NCBI GenBank assembly: GCA_934675045.1
Contig: CAKUPI010000008.1
Location: forward strand, 1-21,316
Length of the DNA: 21,316 nucleotides
Reading direction: 5' to 3'
Source: an uncultured Eubacteriales bacterium
Lineage (GTDB): Bacteria > Bacillota > Clostridia > Oscillospirales > Butyricicoccaceae
A model generated the notes under the pieces. That model worked only from the letters and a program-made list of their open reading frames with translations. It searched no databases and was not told the origin of the DNA. This document shows positions 8,233 through 14,906 of the stretch, piece by piece (the stretch's first letter is position 1; every line of letters begins with the position of its first letter). Position numbers and translations under genes: made by a program.

Positions 8233-8838
8233 ATGATGAGAGAACTCTTTAAACGTGTGAAAATCAACTTTATCGTCGCGTCGATCTTCTGTATCGTGCT
8301 GGGGCTGGTGCTCCTTTTCTGGCCCGGCATCAGCAGCACGGTCATCTGCTATGCCTTTGGCAGTATTCTGCTCGTTTACGGGCTGATCACCATCATCGGC
8401 TTTCTCGTGTGCGAAAGCCGCGCCGGCGGCTTCCGTCTGGACCTGCTGCTCGGCATTGTGCTGACGGCGGTGGGGATTGTCTTTCTCCTGCACCCGCAGT
8501 TTATCCTCTCCATCCTGCCCGTCTTTTTCGGGCTGTACGTCGTCTTTGACAGCCTGATCAACCTGCGCCGTGCCCTTGAGCTGCGCCGGCTGGGCTTTGG
8601 CAAATGGCCGCTGGCCCTTGCTTTGTCGCTGGCCGCGGCCGCTCTCGGCCTGCTCATCCTCTTCAACCCCTTCTCGGCCGCCGCCACCGCCGTGGCCGTC
8701 ATCGGCGCCATTTTGGTGTATCAGGGGATCTCCGACCTGTGGAGCATCGGCATGGTGACGCGGCTGGGCCGCCAAATCAAAAAGGCCGTCACCCCGATTG
8801 AATGTGACTACACCGTGCTGGACGACGAGCGGAAATAG
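8233..8838 (+). CDS. DUF308 / HdeD-like integral membrane protein
   Basis: A 201-aa, very hydrophobic protein with about six membrane helices in three similar hairpins. The recurring pattern is a helix ending in a Pro- or Gly-containing turn, for example VLGLVLLFWPGIS, AVGIVFLLHPQF and ALGLLILFNPFS; this threefold repeat is typical of the HdeD/DUF308 family. The C-terminal 30 residues are cytoplasmic and polar. The family is linked to acid stress in enteric bacteria, but its role in Bacillota is not established. AAAGGAG at 8221-8227 supports ATG 8233 (5-base spacing) or ATG 8236 (8-base spacing). It has its own promoter, and the gene after it is on the other strand, so it appears to be a single-gene unit. 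Confidence 0.82.
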   Translation: MMRELFKRVKINFIVASIFCIVLGLVLLFWPGISSTVICYAFGSILLVYGLITIIGFLVCESRAGGFRLDLLLGIVLTAVGIVFLLHPQFILSILPVFFGLYVVFDSLINLRRALELRRLGFGKWPLALALSLAAAALGLLILFNPFSAAATAVAVIGAILVYQGISDLWSIGMVTRLGRQIKKAVTPIECDYTVLDDERK

Positions 8839-8844
8839 CGCGCG

Positions 8845-9591
8845 CTATACCCAGCGCTCCCCCTCGACGGCCACGCGCCCCTTGCGCGTGACGCCGCCGC
8901 AGGCGCAAATGCGTCCCTTGCCCGCTCCGCGCAGGGCGATGACGTCGCCCTCGCCGACGCGCGTGTCGCAGCGCTGACATTCGAGGTGGTTCAGCGACAC
9001 CCTGCCGCCCGTGACCGCCGCCTGCGCCTCTGTCCGCGAGAGCTGGAACAGCCCCGACACGGCGGCGTCCAGACGCAGGCTCTGCACGGTAAAGCGCACG
9101 GGTCGCAGCTCGGCCGCCTGCGCCGGGACCTGCTGCCACGGTATCGGCTCGGCGCGCACGGCCGAGCGGCCGACGCGCTCCAGGCTCTGCGCAATCAGGC
9201 GCGCCACCGGCTCGAGGGCGATGAGCCACACCTGCTCGCCCGCGACGGCGATGTCCCCGACCGCGCGGCGCTCGACGCCGAGCGCCAGCACCGAGCCCAA
9301 AACGTCGCGGTGCGACGGCGCGCCAAACCGCGCCGTCAGGCGCACGCCGGACACCTCGTCAAACGGGTACTCGGCCGGATCGGCCCAATCGGGAAAGAAA
9401 AACGCCATTTTCCGCTCGCTCTGCGCGTTTCCGCCCCATAAAACCAGCCCGTCCAGCCCGGCCTGACGGCAATCGGCCTCGGCCCACGCCTGCTCGGCCG
9501 GCGTTAAAAATCCGGTGCAGCTCACCTCTCCCCGCCGCGCCGCGCGGCCGTGCAGCTCGCGCAGCCGTGCAAACAACTCCTGCCGTTCCAT
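8845..9591 (-). CDS. ylmH: YlmH-like S4-domain RNA-binding protein
   Basis: A 248-aa protein, close to the usual YlmH length (about 257). The N-terminal two thirds carry the YlmH-type core, with FLTPAEQ (28-34), GGNAQSERKMAFFFPDW (53-69) and HRDVLGSVLALGVERRAVGD (94-113). The C-terminal third (about 172-235) is an S4 RNA-binding fold with LDAAVSGLFQLSRTEAQAAV and RVGEGDVIALRGAGKG. YlmH proteins bind ribosomes and RNA and are linked to ribosome-associated quality control and, by gene neighbourhood, to cell division. Here the gene is alone rather than in the usual ylm/divIVA cluster. Oddly, the S4 part has four cysteines, C205-x2-C208 and C229-x-C231. GGAGGAAGGGAG lies just upstream of the ATG on the minus strand. 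It is convergent with the DUF308 gene, only 6 bases apart. Confidence 0.88.
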   Translation of the reverse strand: MERQELFARLRELHGRAARRGEVSCTGFLTPAEQAWAEADCRQAGLDGLVLWGGNAQSERKMAFFFPDWADPAEYPFDEVSGVRLTARFGAPSHRDVLGSVLALGVERRAVGDIAVAGEQVWLIALEPVARLIAQSLERVGRSAVRAEPIPWQQVPAQAAELRPVRFTVQSLRLDAAVSGLFQLSRTEAQAAVTGGRVSLNHLECQRCDTRVGEGDVIALRGAGKGRICACGGVTRKGRVAVEGERWV

Positions 9592-9641
9592 TTTTTCTCC
9601 CTTCCTCCCCGCGCGCCGGGCGCTTCCCGGCGGCTTTCTCT

Positions 9642-9647
9642 ATTCTA
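9642..9647 (-). promoter_or_regulatory. Possible -10 box of the ylmH promoter
   Basis: Read on the minus strand the sequence is TGGTAGAAT, an extended -10 (TGn-TAGAAT), about 50 bases before the ylmH ATG. No good -35 box is visible, so this is a weak call. Confidence 0.4.
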
Positions 9648-9774
9648 CCACGCCCGCGGACCGAAAGGCGAGACCTTTTTTCCCGCGGCGGCGTCCGGCG
9701 GCGCCCCCGCCCGCCCAGCGCCGTTTGCTCCGCATCTTCCACCCGCTACTTTGCATACAAAGGAGGCACGCTCC

Positions 9775-10683
9775 ATGACGACAGGCCGCAGCATTCTCAT
9801 GGTCATCAACCCCAACGCAGGCCGCTCGGAAATCCGCAGAAAGCTGCTCGAAATCATACAGCTGTTTACCGAGGCCGGCTTTTCCGTCTCAGTCCGCCCC
9901 ACTCTCCGCGCCGGTGAAGTCGCCGAAATCATCCATAGCCGCCGCGGCCAGTTTGACATTCTGGTTTCCTGCGGCGGCGACGGCACCTTAAACGAGACCA
10001 TCAACGGCCTGATGGCCCTGACCGACCGCCCGCCGCTCGGGTACCTGCCCAGCGGAACGGTCAACGACTTTGCCGCAAGCCTCGGCATTTCGCGCAACAT
10101 GACCGAGGCTGCAAGAAGCATCGTCGACGGCAGCAGCTGTCTGGTCGACGTCGGGCGCTTCGGCCGGCGCTACTTCTCGTACATCGCCGCCTTCGGCGCC
10201 TTTACCGAGGTGTCTTACCAGACGCCCCAGCAGAGCAAGCTGCTTTTGGGCCGCACCGCCTATATTCTGGAGGGCATCAAGCGCCTGCCCGTGCTCAAGG
10301 CCTACCCCATGCAGGTCGAAGGCGACGGCTTTTCGGCCGAGGGCGAGTTCCTCTTCGGCATGGTGAGCAATTCGTCGTCGGTCGGCGGCCTGCGCCTGGC
10401 CGACAAGCAGCTGGTCTCCATGTCGGACGGCCTTTTGGAGGTGACGCTTGTGCGCAACCCGCAGAACGTCGGCCAGCTGACCGCCGTCGTCAACTCCATT
10501 CTGCATCAGGACTTCGCCTCTGAGTTCGTCCACTCCTTCAAGTCCTCGCGGGCGCATTTCCGCTCGCTGTCCGAGGTCCCCTGGACCCTTGACGGCGAGT
10601 TCGGCGGCACCCCCTGCGAGGTCGAGATCGAGGCCGTTCCCCATGCCATCCGGGTGTTCGCGCCCCCCTTCCCCGCCCTGTAA
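9775..10683 (+). CDS. Diacylglycerol kinase-family lipid kinase (DagK/YegS type)
   Basis: ATG 9775 is chosen because AGGAGG (9761-9766) lies 8 bases upstream; the open frame continues back to 9550 but into GC-rich sequence overlapping ylmH on the other strand. The 302-aa product is normal for the family. Key motifs are INPNAGR (11-17), SCGGDGTLNETINGL (65-79, nucleotide binding) and YLPSGTVNDFAASLG (90-104), plus LDGEFGG near the C terminus. These enzymes phosphorylate diacylglycerol or related lipids at the inner face of the membrane and recycle lipid released during lipoteichoic acid or glycolipid synthesis. Whether this one uses diacylglycerol, undecaprenol or another lipid cannot be read from sequence. 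It is followed by a strong terminator. No convincing promoter was found in the 183-base divergent gap with ylmH. Confidence 0.9.
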   Translation: MTTGRSILMVINPNAGRSEIRRKLLEIIQLFTEAGFSVSVRPTLRAGEVAEIIHSRRGQFDILVSCGGDGTLNETINGLMALTDRPPLGYLPSGTVNDFAASLGISRNMTEAARSIVDGSSCLVDVGRFGRRYFSYIAAFGAFTEVSYQTPQQSKLLLGRTAYILEGIKRLPVLKAYPMQVEGDGFSAEGEFLFGMVSNSSSVGGLRLADKQLVSMSDGLLEVTLVRNPQNVGQLTAVVNSILHQDFASEFVHSFKSSRAHFRSLSEVPWTLDGEFGGTPCEVEIEAVPHAIRVFAPPFPAL

Positions 10684-10723
10684 ACCCTGCGTTTTTCGGA
10701 ACAAAATATGGAAAATATCCGCC

Positions 10724-10750
10724 ATAAAAGAGCCAAAACGGCTCTTTTAT
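10724..10750 (+). terminator. Rho-independent terminator after the lipid kinase gene
   Basis: A perfect 11-base stem (ATAAAAGAGCC, 10724-10734, with GGCTCTTTTAT, 10740-10750) and an AAAAC loop. The T-rich descending arm supplies the U tract. Confidence 0.88.
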
Positions 10751-10794
10751 TTCCGTTTGCCGGACTTTTTTATCGGCCGGTACGCCATTCCCCC

Positions 10795-10823
10795 TTGACA
10801 TCGGCGGCAAAATCCTGTAAGAT
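10795..10823 (+). promoter_or_regulatory. Sigma-A promoter of the M23 hydrolase gene
   Basis: A consensus -35 TTGACA (10795-10800) and -10 TAAGAT (10818-10823) are separated by 17 bases. The predicted start of transcription is near 10830, leaving about 60 bases of leader before the ATG. Confidence 0.85.
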
Positions 10824-10832
10824 AAAGCATGT

Positions 10833-10849
10833 TGTTACTCTTTTGTAAC
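10833..10849 (+). promoter_or_regulatory. WalR (YycF)-type binding site
   Basis: TGTTAC-N5-TGTAAC matches the published WalR consensus TGTWAH-N5-TGTWAH at every defined base. It lies at about +4 to +20 of the predicted transcript, where a bound regulator would be expected to repress. It precedes a peptidoglycan hydrolase gene, the classic target class of WalRK. The same bases also form the inverted repeat GTTAC-N6-GTAAC, so another dimeric regulator is possible. Confidence 0.6.
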
Positions 10850-10890
10850 GTTTGATTTCAATTTGTCATTTATCGAAAGGAGGCCGGAAT

Positions 10891-12564
10891 ATGCGCGCTT
10901 ATATCGGTGCCCGGGGCCCTTCCTTTGCCCCGCCCGCCCCGACCGGCCTGTTCCGCGCGCTGCACCGCGCCGCCGTCAAGGCCAAGGTCAAGCTTGCCCG
11001 CATGGCCAACATCGGGGGCAACGTCCGCACCGCGCAGGAGGCCCGCGGCTTTGCCGCCGCTTTTGCGGGTGCTGTTCTGCGTGCCTGTCAGGGCGCTGCC
11101 CGCCTCGGCGGCATCGCCGTCGAAAAGGGCCGCCGCCGTGCGCTGGCCAAGAGCGAGCCGCTTCGCGAGCTGCTCATCACACTCGAAACCCGCCTTTGGG
11201 GGCTGCGGCTGCGCGATCACGTCGCCGAATGGTTCGGCTCCCGCTCCCGCACCGTCCCCTGCCTGTGCCTGGCCACCATCACCATTTTGATTTTTTCGTG
11301 GTCCTACTTCGGCGTCGGCCTCGAGGTCACGCTGAACGGGCAGAGCCTCGGCTTTGTCGAGACCAAGGAGGAAATGGAAGCGCTGATCGACGAGGTCGAG
11401 GCCACGGCCACCGAATACCTCAGCACCCCTTACCGCCTCAATGCCGACGTTTCCTACTCGCTCGGCTACATCCACCGCGACAGCATGCTGGACACCAACG
11501 CCACCCGCGACCTATTGCTGTCCATTGTCAACGGCGTTTCCACCCAGTACGCGCTGACCGTCGACGGCGAGCTGATAGGCGCTTCGGACAGCAAGACGGC
11601 CCTTGACCTGCTGCGGCAGCGGCTGCTCAAGGGGAGCACCGACACGGCCGACAACGTCAAAACGGAGTTTGTGCAGGATGTGCGCATCGAGGAGCGCACC
11701 GTGCCCAACTCGGCCATCCGGTCCATCGCGGAGATCGAGGCCGCCCTGACCGGCAATTCGCAGGAGGTCGTCACCTACACCGTGCAGAGCGGCGACACGG
11801 TCAGCGCCATCGCCCAGCGCTTCTCGCTCAGGCAGTCCGACATCGAGGCCCTCAACCCCGGGCTGAACGTCAGCCGCATTCACGTCGGCGACACGCTGCA
11901 GGTTTCGGCCGCCGTGCCCGTTCTGTCCATCAAGCAGACCAAAAAAATCGAGTACACCGAGTCTGTGGCCTATGAAACGGTCACCCGCAAGTCGGCCGAT
12001 TTGTACACCAACCAGAGCCGCATTGTGCAAAAGGGCGTCAACGGCACGGCTTCGGTTTCCGCCAACGTCGTTTACATCGACGGCCGGGAGCAGAGCCGCG
12101 AGGTGCTCTCTTACAGCGTCGTGACCGAGCCGGTCACCCAAATCAAAGAGGTCGGCACCAAGGCCCTGCCCGCCAAAGCGCCCAAGGGCAGCTTCATCAA
12201 CCCCTTCCGCGGCGGCCGCCGCACCTCGCTGTACGGCTGGCGGCGCTCCGGCTTCCACACCGGGCTGGATTTGGCGGGCGCCACCGGCAGCCCCGTGCTC
12301 GCGGCCGACGGCGGCACTGTCACGCTGGCCCGCTGGAACGGCGGCTACGGCAACTGCGTCATCATCGACCACGGCAACGGCTACCAGACCCTGTACGCCC
12401 ATTGCAGCAAGCTGCTGGTCAGCGTGGGCCAGAAGGTGGCGCAGGGCGAGCGCATCGCCAAGGTGGGCAGCACCGGCAACTCGACCGGCCCGCACCTGCA
12501 CTGGGAGGTCCGCGTCCACGGAAAAACGGTCAACCCCGCGAGCTATATCGGGAAATCCTACTGA
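10891..12564 (+). CDS. Membrane-anchored LysM-G5-M23 peptidoglycan hydrolase
   Basis: ATG 10891 has AAAGGAGG (10876-10883) 7 bases upstream, giving 557 aa; the longer frame from 10852 reads through that ribosome binding site. Residues 1-120 are basic, Ala/Arg-rich and cytoplasmic. One membrane helix follows (about 122-141), then an extracellular part: an unassigned region (145-290), a LysM domain (293-338, YTVQSGDTVSAIAQRF), a G5-like domain (about 345-423) and an M23 peptidase (about 452-552). The zinc ligands are present: H456 and D460 in GFHTGLD and H537 in HLHWE, with H504 (YAHCS) and H535 also in place. M23 enzymes cut peptide cross-bridges in peptidoglycan; LysM and G5 bind the glycan. 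All active-site residues are intact, so it is probably a real hydrolase. Related proteins in Clostridia act in growth, division or sporulation. The long basic cytoplasmic head is unusual. It is a single-gene unit with its own promoter and terminator. Confidence 0.92.
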   Translation: MRAYIGARGPSFAPPAPTGLFRALHRAAVKAKVKLARMANIGGNVRTAQEARGFAAAFAGAVLRACQGAARLGGIAVEKGRRRALAKSEPLRELLITLETRLWGLRLRDHVAEWFGSRSRTVPCLCLATITILIFSWSYFGVGLEVTLNGQSLGFVETKEEMEALIDEVEATATEYLSTPYRLNADVSYSLGYIHRDSMLDTNATRDLLLSIVNGVSTQYALTVDGELIGASDSKTALDLLRQRLLKGSTDTADNVKTEFVQDVRIEERTVPNSAIRSIAEIEAALTGNSQEVVTYTVQSGDTVSAIAQRFSLRQSDIEALNPGLNVSRIHVGDTLQVSAAVPVLSIKQTKKIEYTESVAYETVTRKSADLYTNQSRIVQKGVNGTASVSANVVYIDGREQSREVLSYSVVTEPVTQIKEVGTKALPAKAPKGSFINPFRGGRRTSLYGWRRSGFHTGLDLAGATGSPVLAADGGTVTLARWNGGYGNCVIIDHGNGYQTLYAHCSKLLVSVGQKVAQGERIAKVGSTGNSTGPHLHWEVRVHGKTVNPASYIGKSY

Positions 12565-12581
12565 TTCAGAGCGTTTTTGAC

Positions 12582-12622
12582 AAAAAGCCAATGCATCCTG
12601 ACAGCCGATGCATTGGCTTTTT
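12582..12622 (+). terminator. Rho-independent terminator after the M23 hydrolase gene
   Basis: A perfect 16-base stem, AAAAAGCCAATGCATC (12582-12597) with GATGCATTGGCTTTTT (12607-12622), and a 9-base loop. It can work in both directions. It ends four bases before the next -35 box. Confidence 0.92.
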
Positions 12623-12625
12623 CCG

Positions 12626-12654
12626 TTTACAACTCCGCTGCGCGGTGTTACAAT
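12626..12654 (+). promoter_or_regulatory. Sigma-A promoter of the PII-like / antiporter operon
   Basis: -35 TTTACA (12626-12631) and -10 TACAAT (12649-12654) have 17-base spacing, plus an extended -10 TGT at 12646-12648. The start codon is 55 bases further on. Confidence 0.85.
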
Positions 12655-12709
12655 GAAAACAGCCTCTTTGGGGCATTGCAGATACACTTAACAGAAAGGG
12701 TGAACCCGT

Positions 12710-13048
12710 ATGAAATTGCTTGTTCTCATTCTCAATAAGGTTGAGCTGCTCGACGAGCTGCTTGAGGAGCTGGCCCGTTCCCACATCGGCGGCGCGACCA
12801 TCCTGCAAAGCCGCGGCATGGCGCAGGAGCTGTTCCACAACTCGCTTGAGGATTCCAGCTTTTTGGGGTCGCTGCGTCTGCTGCTCGATCCGGACCGGGA
12901 GCAGAATCTGACCGTTTTGACCGTTGTGCGCGAGGAACAGGTCCCCGTCGCCGTTGAAATTATCGAGCGGGTCGTCGGCGATCTCGACCGCCCTGACACA
13001 GCCGTCGTCTTTACTGTGCCCGTCGACTTTACGAAAGGGATGCAATAA
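12710..13048 (+). CDS. Small PII-like (GlnB-fold) protein
   Basis: A 112-aa protein whose pattern fits the PII ferredoxin-like fold: strand (KLLVLILNKVE), helix (LLDELLEELARSH), strand (GATILQSRGMA), a loop of about 25 residues where PII has its T-loop, strand (NLTVLTVVRE), helix (PVAVEIIERVVG), strand (TAVVFTVPV). GATILQSRGMAQ resembles the PII stretch before the T-loop. The uridylylated tyrosine region and the usual ATP-binding C-terminal pattern are not evident, so it is PII-like rather than a true GlnB. PII-like proteins often sit beside, and gate, a transporter. Here the antiporter gene starts four bases after the stop. GAAAGGGTG lies upstream of the ATG. The fold assignment is by eye; the ligand is unknown. 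Confidence 0.68.
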   Translation: MKLLVLILNKVELLDELLEELARSHIGGATILQSRGMAQELFHNSLEDSSFLGSLRLLLDPDREQNLTVLTVVREEQVPVAVEIIERVVGDLDRPDTAVVFTVPVDFTKGMQ

Positions 13049-13051
13049 AAA

Positions 13052-14227
13052 GTGGAAACACCCAATTTGTTTTTGGCCCTGGCGGTCATTTTGCTGTCAG
13101 GGCTTTTTTGCGGGCGCGCCGTCAAGCACCTGCGGCTGCCCAACGTGACGGGCTACCTGCTGGCCGGCCTGCTGCTGGGGCCTTATGTCATCGGCTTTTT
13201 GCAGGAGGGCCTTCTCGACAAGCTCAATTTCATTTCTGAAATGGCGCTGGCCTTCATCGCCTTTTCCATCGGCGGCGAGTTCAAGGCCAGCTATTTCAAG
13301 CGGGTCGGCGCCACCCCCATTGTCATCGCGCTTTGCGAGGGCCTGGGCGCCGTCGCCGTCGTGACGCTTTCGCTGTACCTCTCGGGCCAGTCGCTGCCCT
13401 TCTCGCTCATTCTGGGCGCCATCGCGTCGGCCACCGCTCCGGCCGCCACCGTTCTGGTCATCAAGCAGTACAAGGCCAAGGGCCCGCTGACCTCGACCCT
13501 GCTCAGCGTCGTCGCTCTGGACGACGCCGTCGCCCTCATCGCCTTCGGCTTTTCCGTCGCGCTGGCCAAAAGCCTGTCCGGCGCGGACGCTTTCAAACTG
13601 TCGTCGCTGCTCGCGCCGCTGGGCGAGATTTTCCTCTCGCTCGTGCTGGGCGTTGTGCTCGGCCTTTTCTTTCTCGTTCCGCTGCGCTTTTTCAAAAAGG
13701 ACTCCAACCGCCTGTGCATCACCGCGGCCTTTGTCTTTCTCGGCACGGCGCTGGCCGGCCTGCTCGGCGCTTCGGCCCTGCTGACCAACATGATCATCGG
13801 CGCCACTCTGGTCAACCTGTCCAAGGCGGCCCCCGACATCTTCCGCATCGCCGACTTTGCCACGCCGCCCATCTTTATGATGTTCTTCGTCGTGTCGGGC
13901 GCCGAGCTTAACCTGTCCGTTCTGCCCACCGTCGGCCTTGCCGGCGTCGTTTACATTGTCATGCGCGTGGTGGGCAAGTGGCTGGGCGCCTCGCTGGGCG
14001 CCGCCGTCATGCACGCCGACCCGGTCATCAAAAAATACCTCGGCCCCACCCTCATTCCGCAGGCCGGCGTCGCCATCGGCCTGACGCTGGTCGCGCAGGA
14101 CGTCGTGCCCGAGCACGCGGCCGCCGTGCGCGCCATTGTCCTGTGCGGCACGCTCATTTACGAGATCATCGGACCCATGGTGTCCAAAATCTGCCTGACC
14201 CGGGCCGGTGAAATCACCGAACAGTAA
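13052..14227 (+). CDS. CPA2-family cation/proton antiporter (Kef/NapA type)
   Basis: A 391-aa protein with about 11-13 membrane helices. Family marks are LRLPNVTGYLLAGLLLGP (27-44), the unwound-helix motif ATAPAATVLVIKQ (127-139) and the paired aspartates D157/D158 in ALDDAVALIAFG, which carry protons and cations in this superfamily. It would exchange Na+ or K+ for H+ across the membrane. Unlike KefB/KefC it ends after the membrane domain, with no RCK/TrkA_N domain, so regulation may come from the PII-like protein encoded just upstream. The start is GTG 13052, four bases after the previous stop, with GAAAGGG (13033-13039) upstream at a rather long distance; coupling with the upstream gene is likely. 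Ion specificity cannot be read by eye. Confidence 0.88.
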   Translation: METPNLFLALAVILLSGLFCGRAVKHLRLPNVTGYLLAGLLLGPYVIGFLQEGLLDKLNFISEMALAFIAFSIGGEFKASYFKRVGATPIVIALCEGLGAVAVVTLSLYLSGQSLPFSLILGAIASATAPAATVLVIKQYKAKGPLTSTLLSVVALDDAVALIAFGFSVALAKSLSGADAFKLSSLLAPLGEIFLSLVLGVVLGLFFLVPLRFFKKDSNRLCITAAFVFLGTALAGLLGASALLTNMIIGATLVNLSKAAPDIFRIADFATPPIFMMFFVVSGAELNLSVLPTVGLAGVVYIVMRVVGKWLGASLGAAVMHADPVIKKYLGPTLIPQAGVAIGLTLVAQDVVPEHAAAVRAIVLCGTLIYEIIGPMVSKICLTRAGEITEQ

Positions 14228-14236
14228 GGAGGCTGT

Positions 14237-14896
14237 ATGCTGACATTTCAAGAGGTCAAGGACAACCCCGTCATCCGCACGTATATCGAAAAAGGCAACG
14301 CCGTTTTGGGCGAGCTGGGCTACACCGAGCACGGCTTTGCCCACGCCGGCATCACCGCCGAAATGGCGTCGCGTATTCTGACGGCCCTGGGCTACGGCCC
14401 CCGCACCGTCGAGCTGGCCTGCATCGCCGGCTTTATTCACGACATGGGCAACAGCGTCAACCGCATCGACCACGCCCAGAGCGGCGCGCTGATGGCCTTT
14501 ACCCTGCTCGGGCAGATGGGCATGGAGCCGGCCGAGCTTTCCGACGTGGTCAGCGCCATCGGCCACCACGACGAGGGCACCGGCCAGGCCGTCTCCCCCA
14601 TCTCGGCCGCCCTCATTCTGGCCGACAAGTCGGACGTGCGCCGCAGCCGCGTGCGCTCGCTCAAGACCATCGGCGCCGACATTCACGACCGTGTCAACTA
14701 CGCCGTCATCGACTCCAGCTTAAACGTCGACACCAAAAGCCGCGAAGTCGTGCTGACGCTGACCATCGATACCGCCATTTCGGCTGTCATGGATTATTTT
14801 GAGATTTTTCTCTCCCGTATGCTGATGTGCCGCAAGGCGGCCGAGTACCTCGGCCTGCACTTTGGGCTGGTCATCAACCAAAACCGTCTTTTGTGA
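14237..14896 (+). CDS. HD-domain phosphohydrolase
   Basis: A 219-aa protein with HD-superfamily metal ligands: a histidine in HGFAHAG (32-38), HD at 68-69 (FIHDMGN), HH at 110-111 (IGHHDEG) and D130 (ILADKSD). The second half (about 145-219) is alpha/beta and unassigned. HD proteins hydrolyse phosphate esters, nucleotides or signalling nucleotides; it is not an HD-GYP (no GYP motif) and lacks the RelA partner domain. AGGAGG (14227-14232) overlaps the antiporter stop and is four bases from the ATG, so it is translated from the same transcript. Proteins of this layout recur in Clostridia without an assigned substrate. The pairing with a PII-like regulator and an antiporter might mean nucleotide-controlled ion transport, but that is speculation. 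Confidence 0.82.
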   Translation: MLTFQEVKDNPVIRTYIEKGNAVLGELGYTEHGFAHAGITAEMASRILTALGYGPRTVELACIAGFIHDMGNSVNRIDHAQSGALMAFTLLGQMGMEPAELSDVVSAIGHHDEGTGQAVSPISAALILADKSDVRRSRVRSLKTIGADIHDRVNYAVIDSSLNVDTKSREVVLTLTIDTAISAVMDYFEIFLSRMLMCRKAAEYLGLHFGLVINQNRLL

Positions 14897-14906
14897 GGAA
14901 TCCCGC

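Noticed and set aside
9724..9752. Possible promoter TTTGCT-N17-TACTTT before the lipid kinase
   Set aside because: Only three of six bases match in each box; too weak to list.
9550..9774. 75-codon N-terminal extension of the lipid kinase
   Set aside because: The kinase fold begins right after ATG 9775, which has an ideal ribosome binding site; the extension is Pro/Ala/Arg-rich and overlaps ylmH.
13097..14686. Minus-strand frame of 529 codons opposite the antiporter and HD genes
   Set aside because: Gly/Asp/Gln/His-rich nonsense translation; spans two well-supported plus-strand genes.
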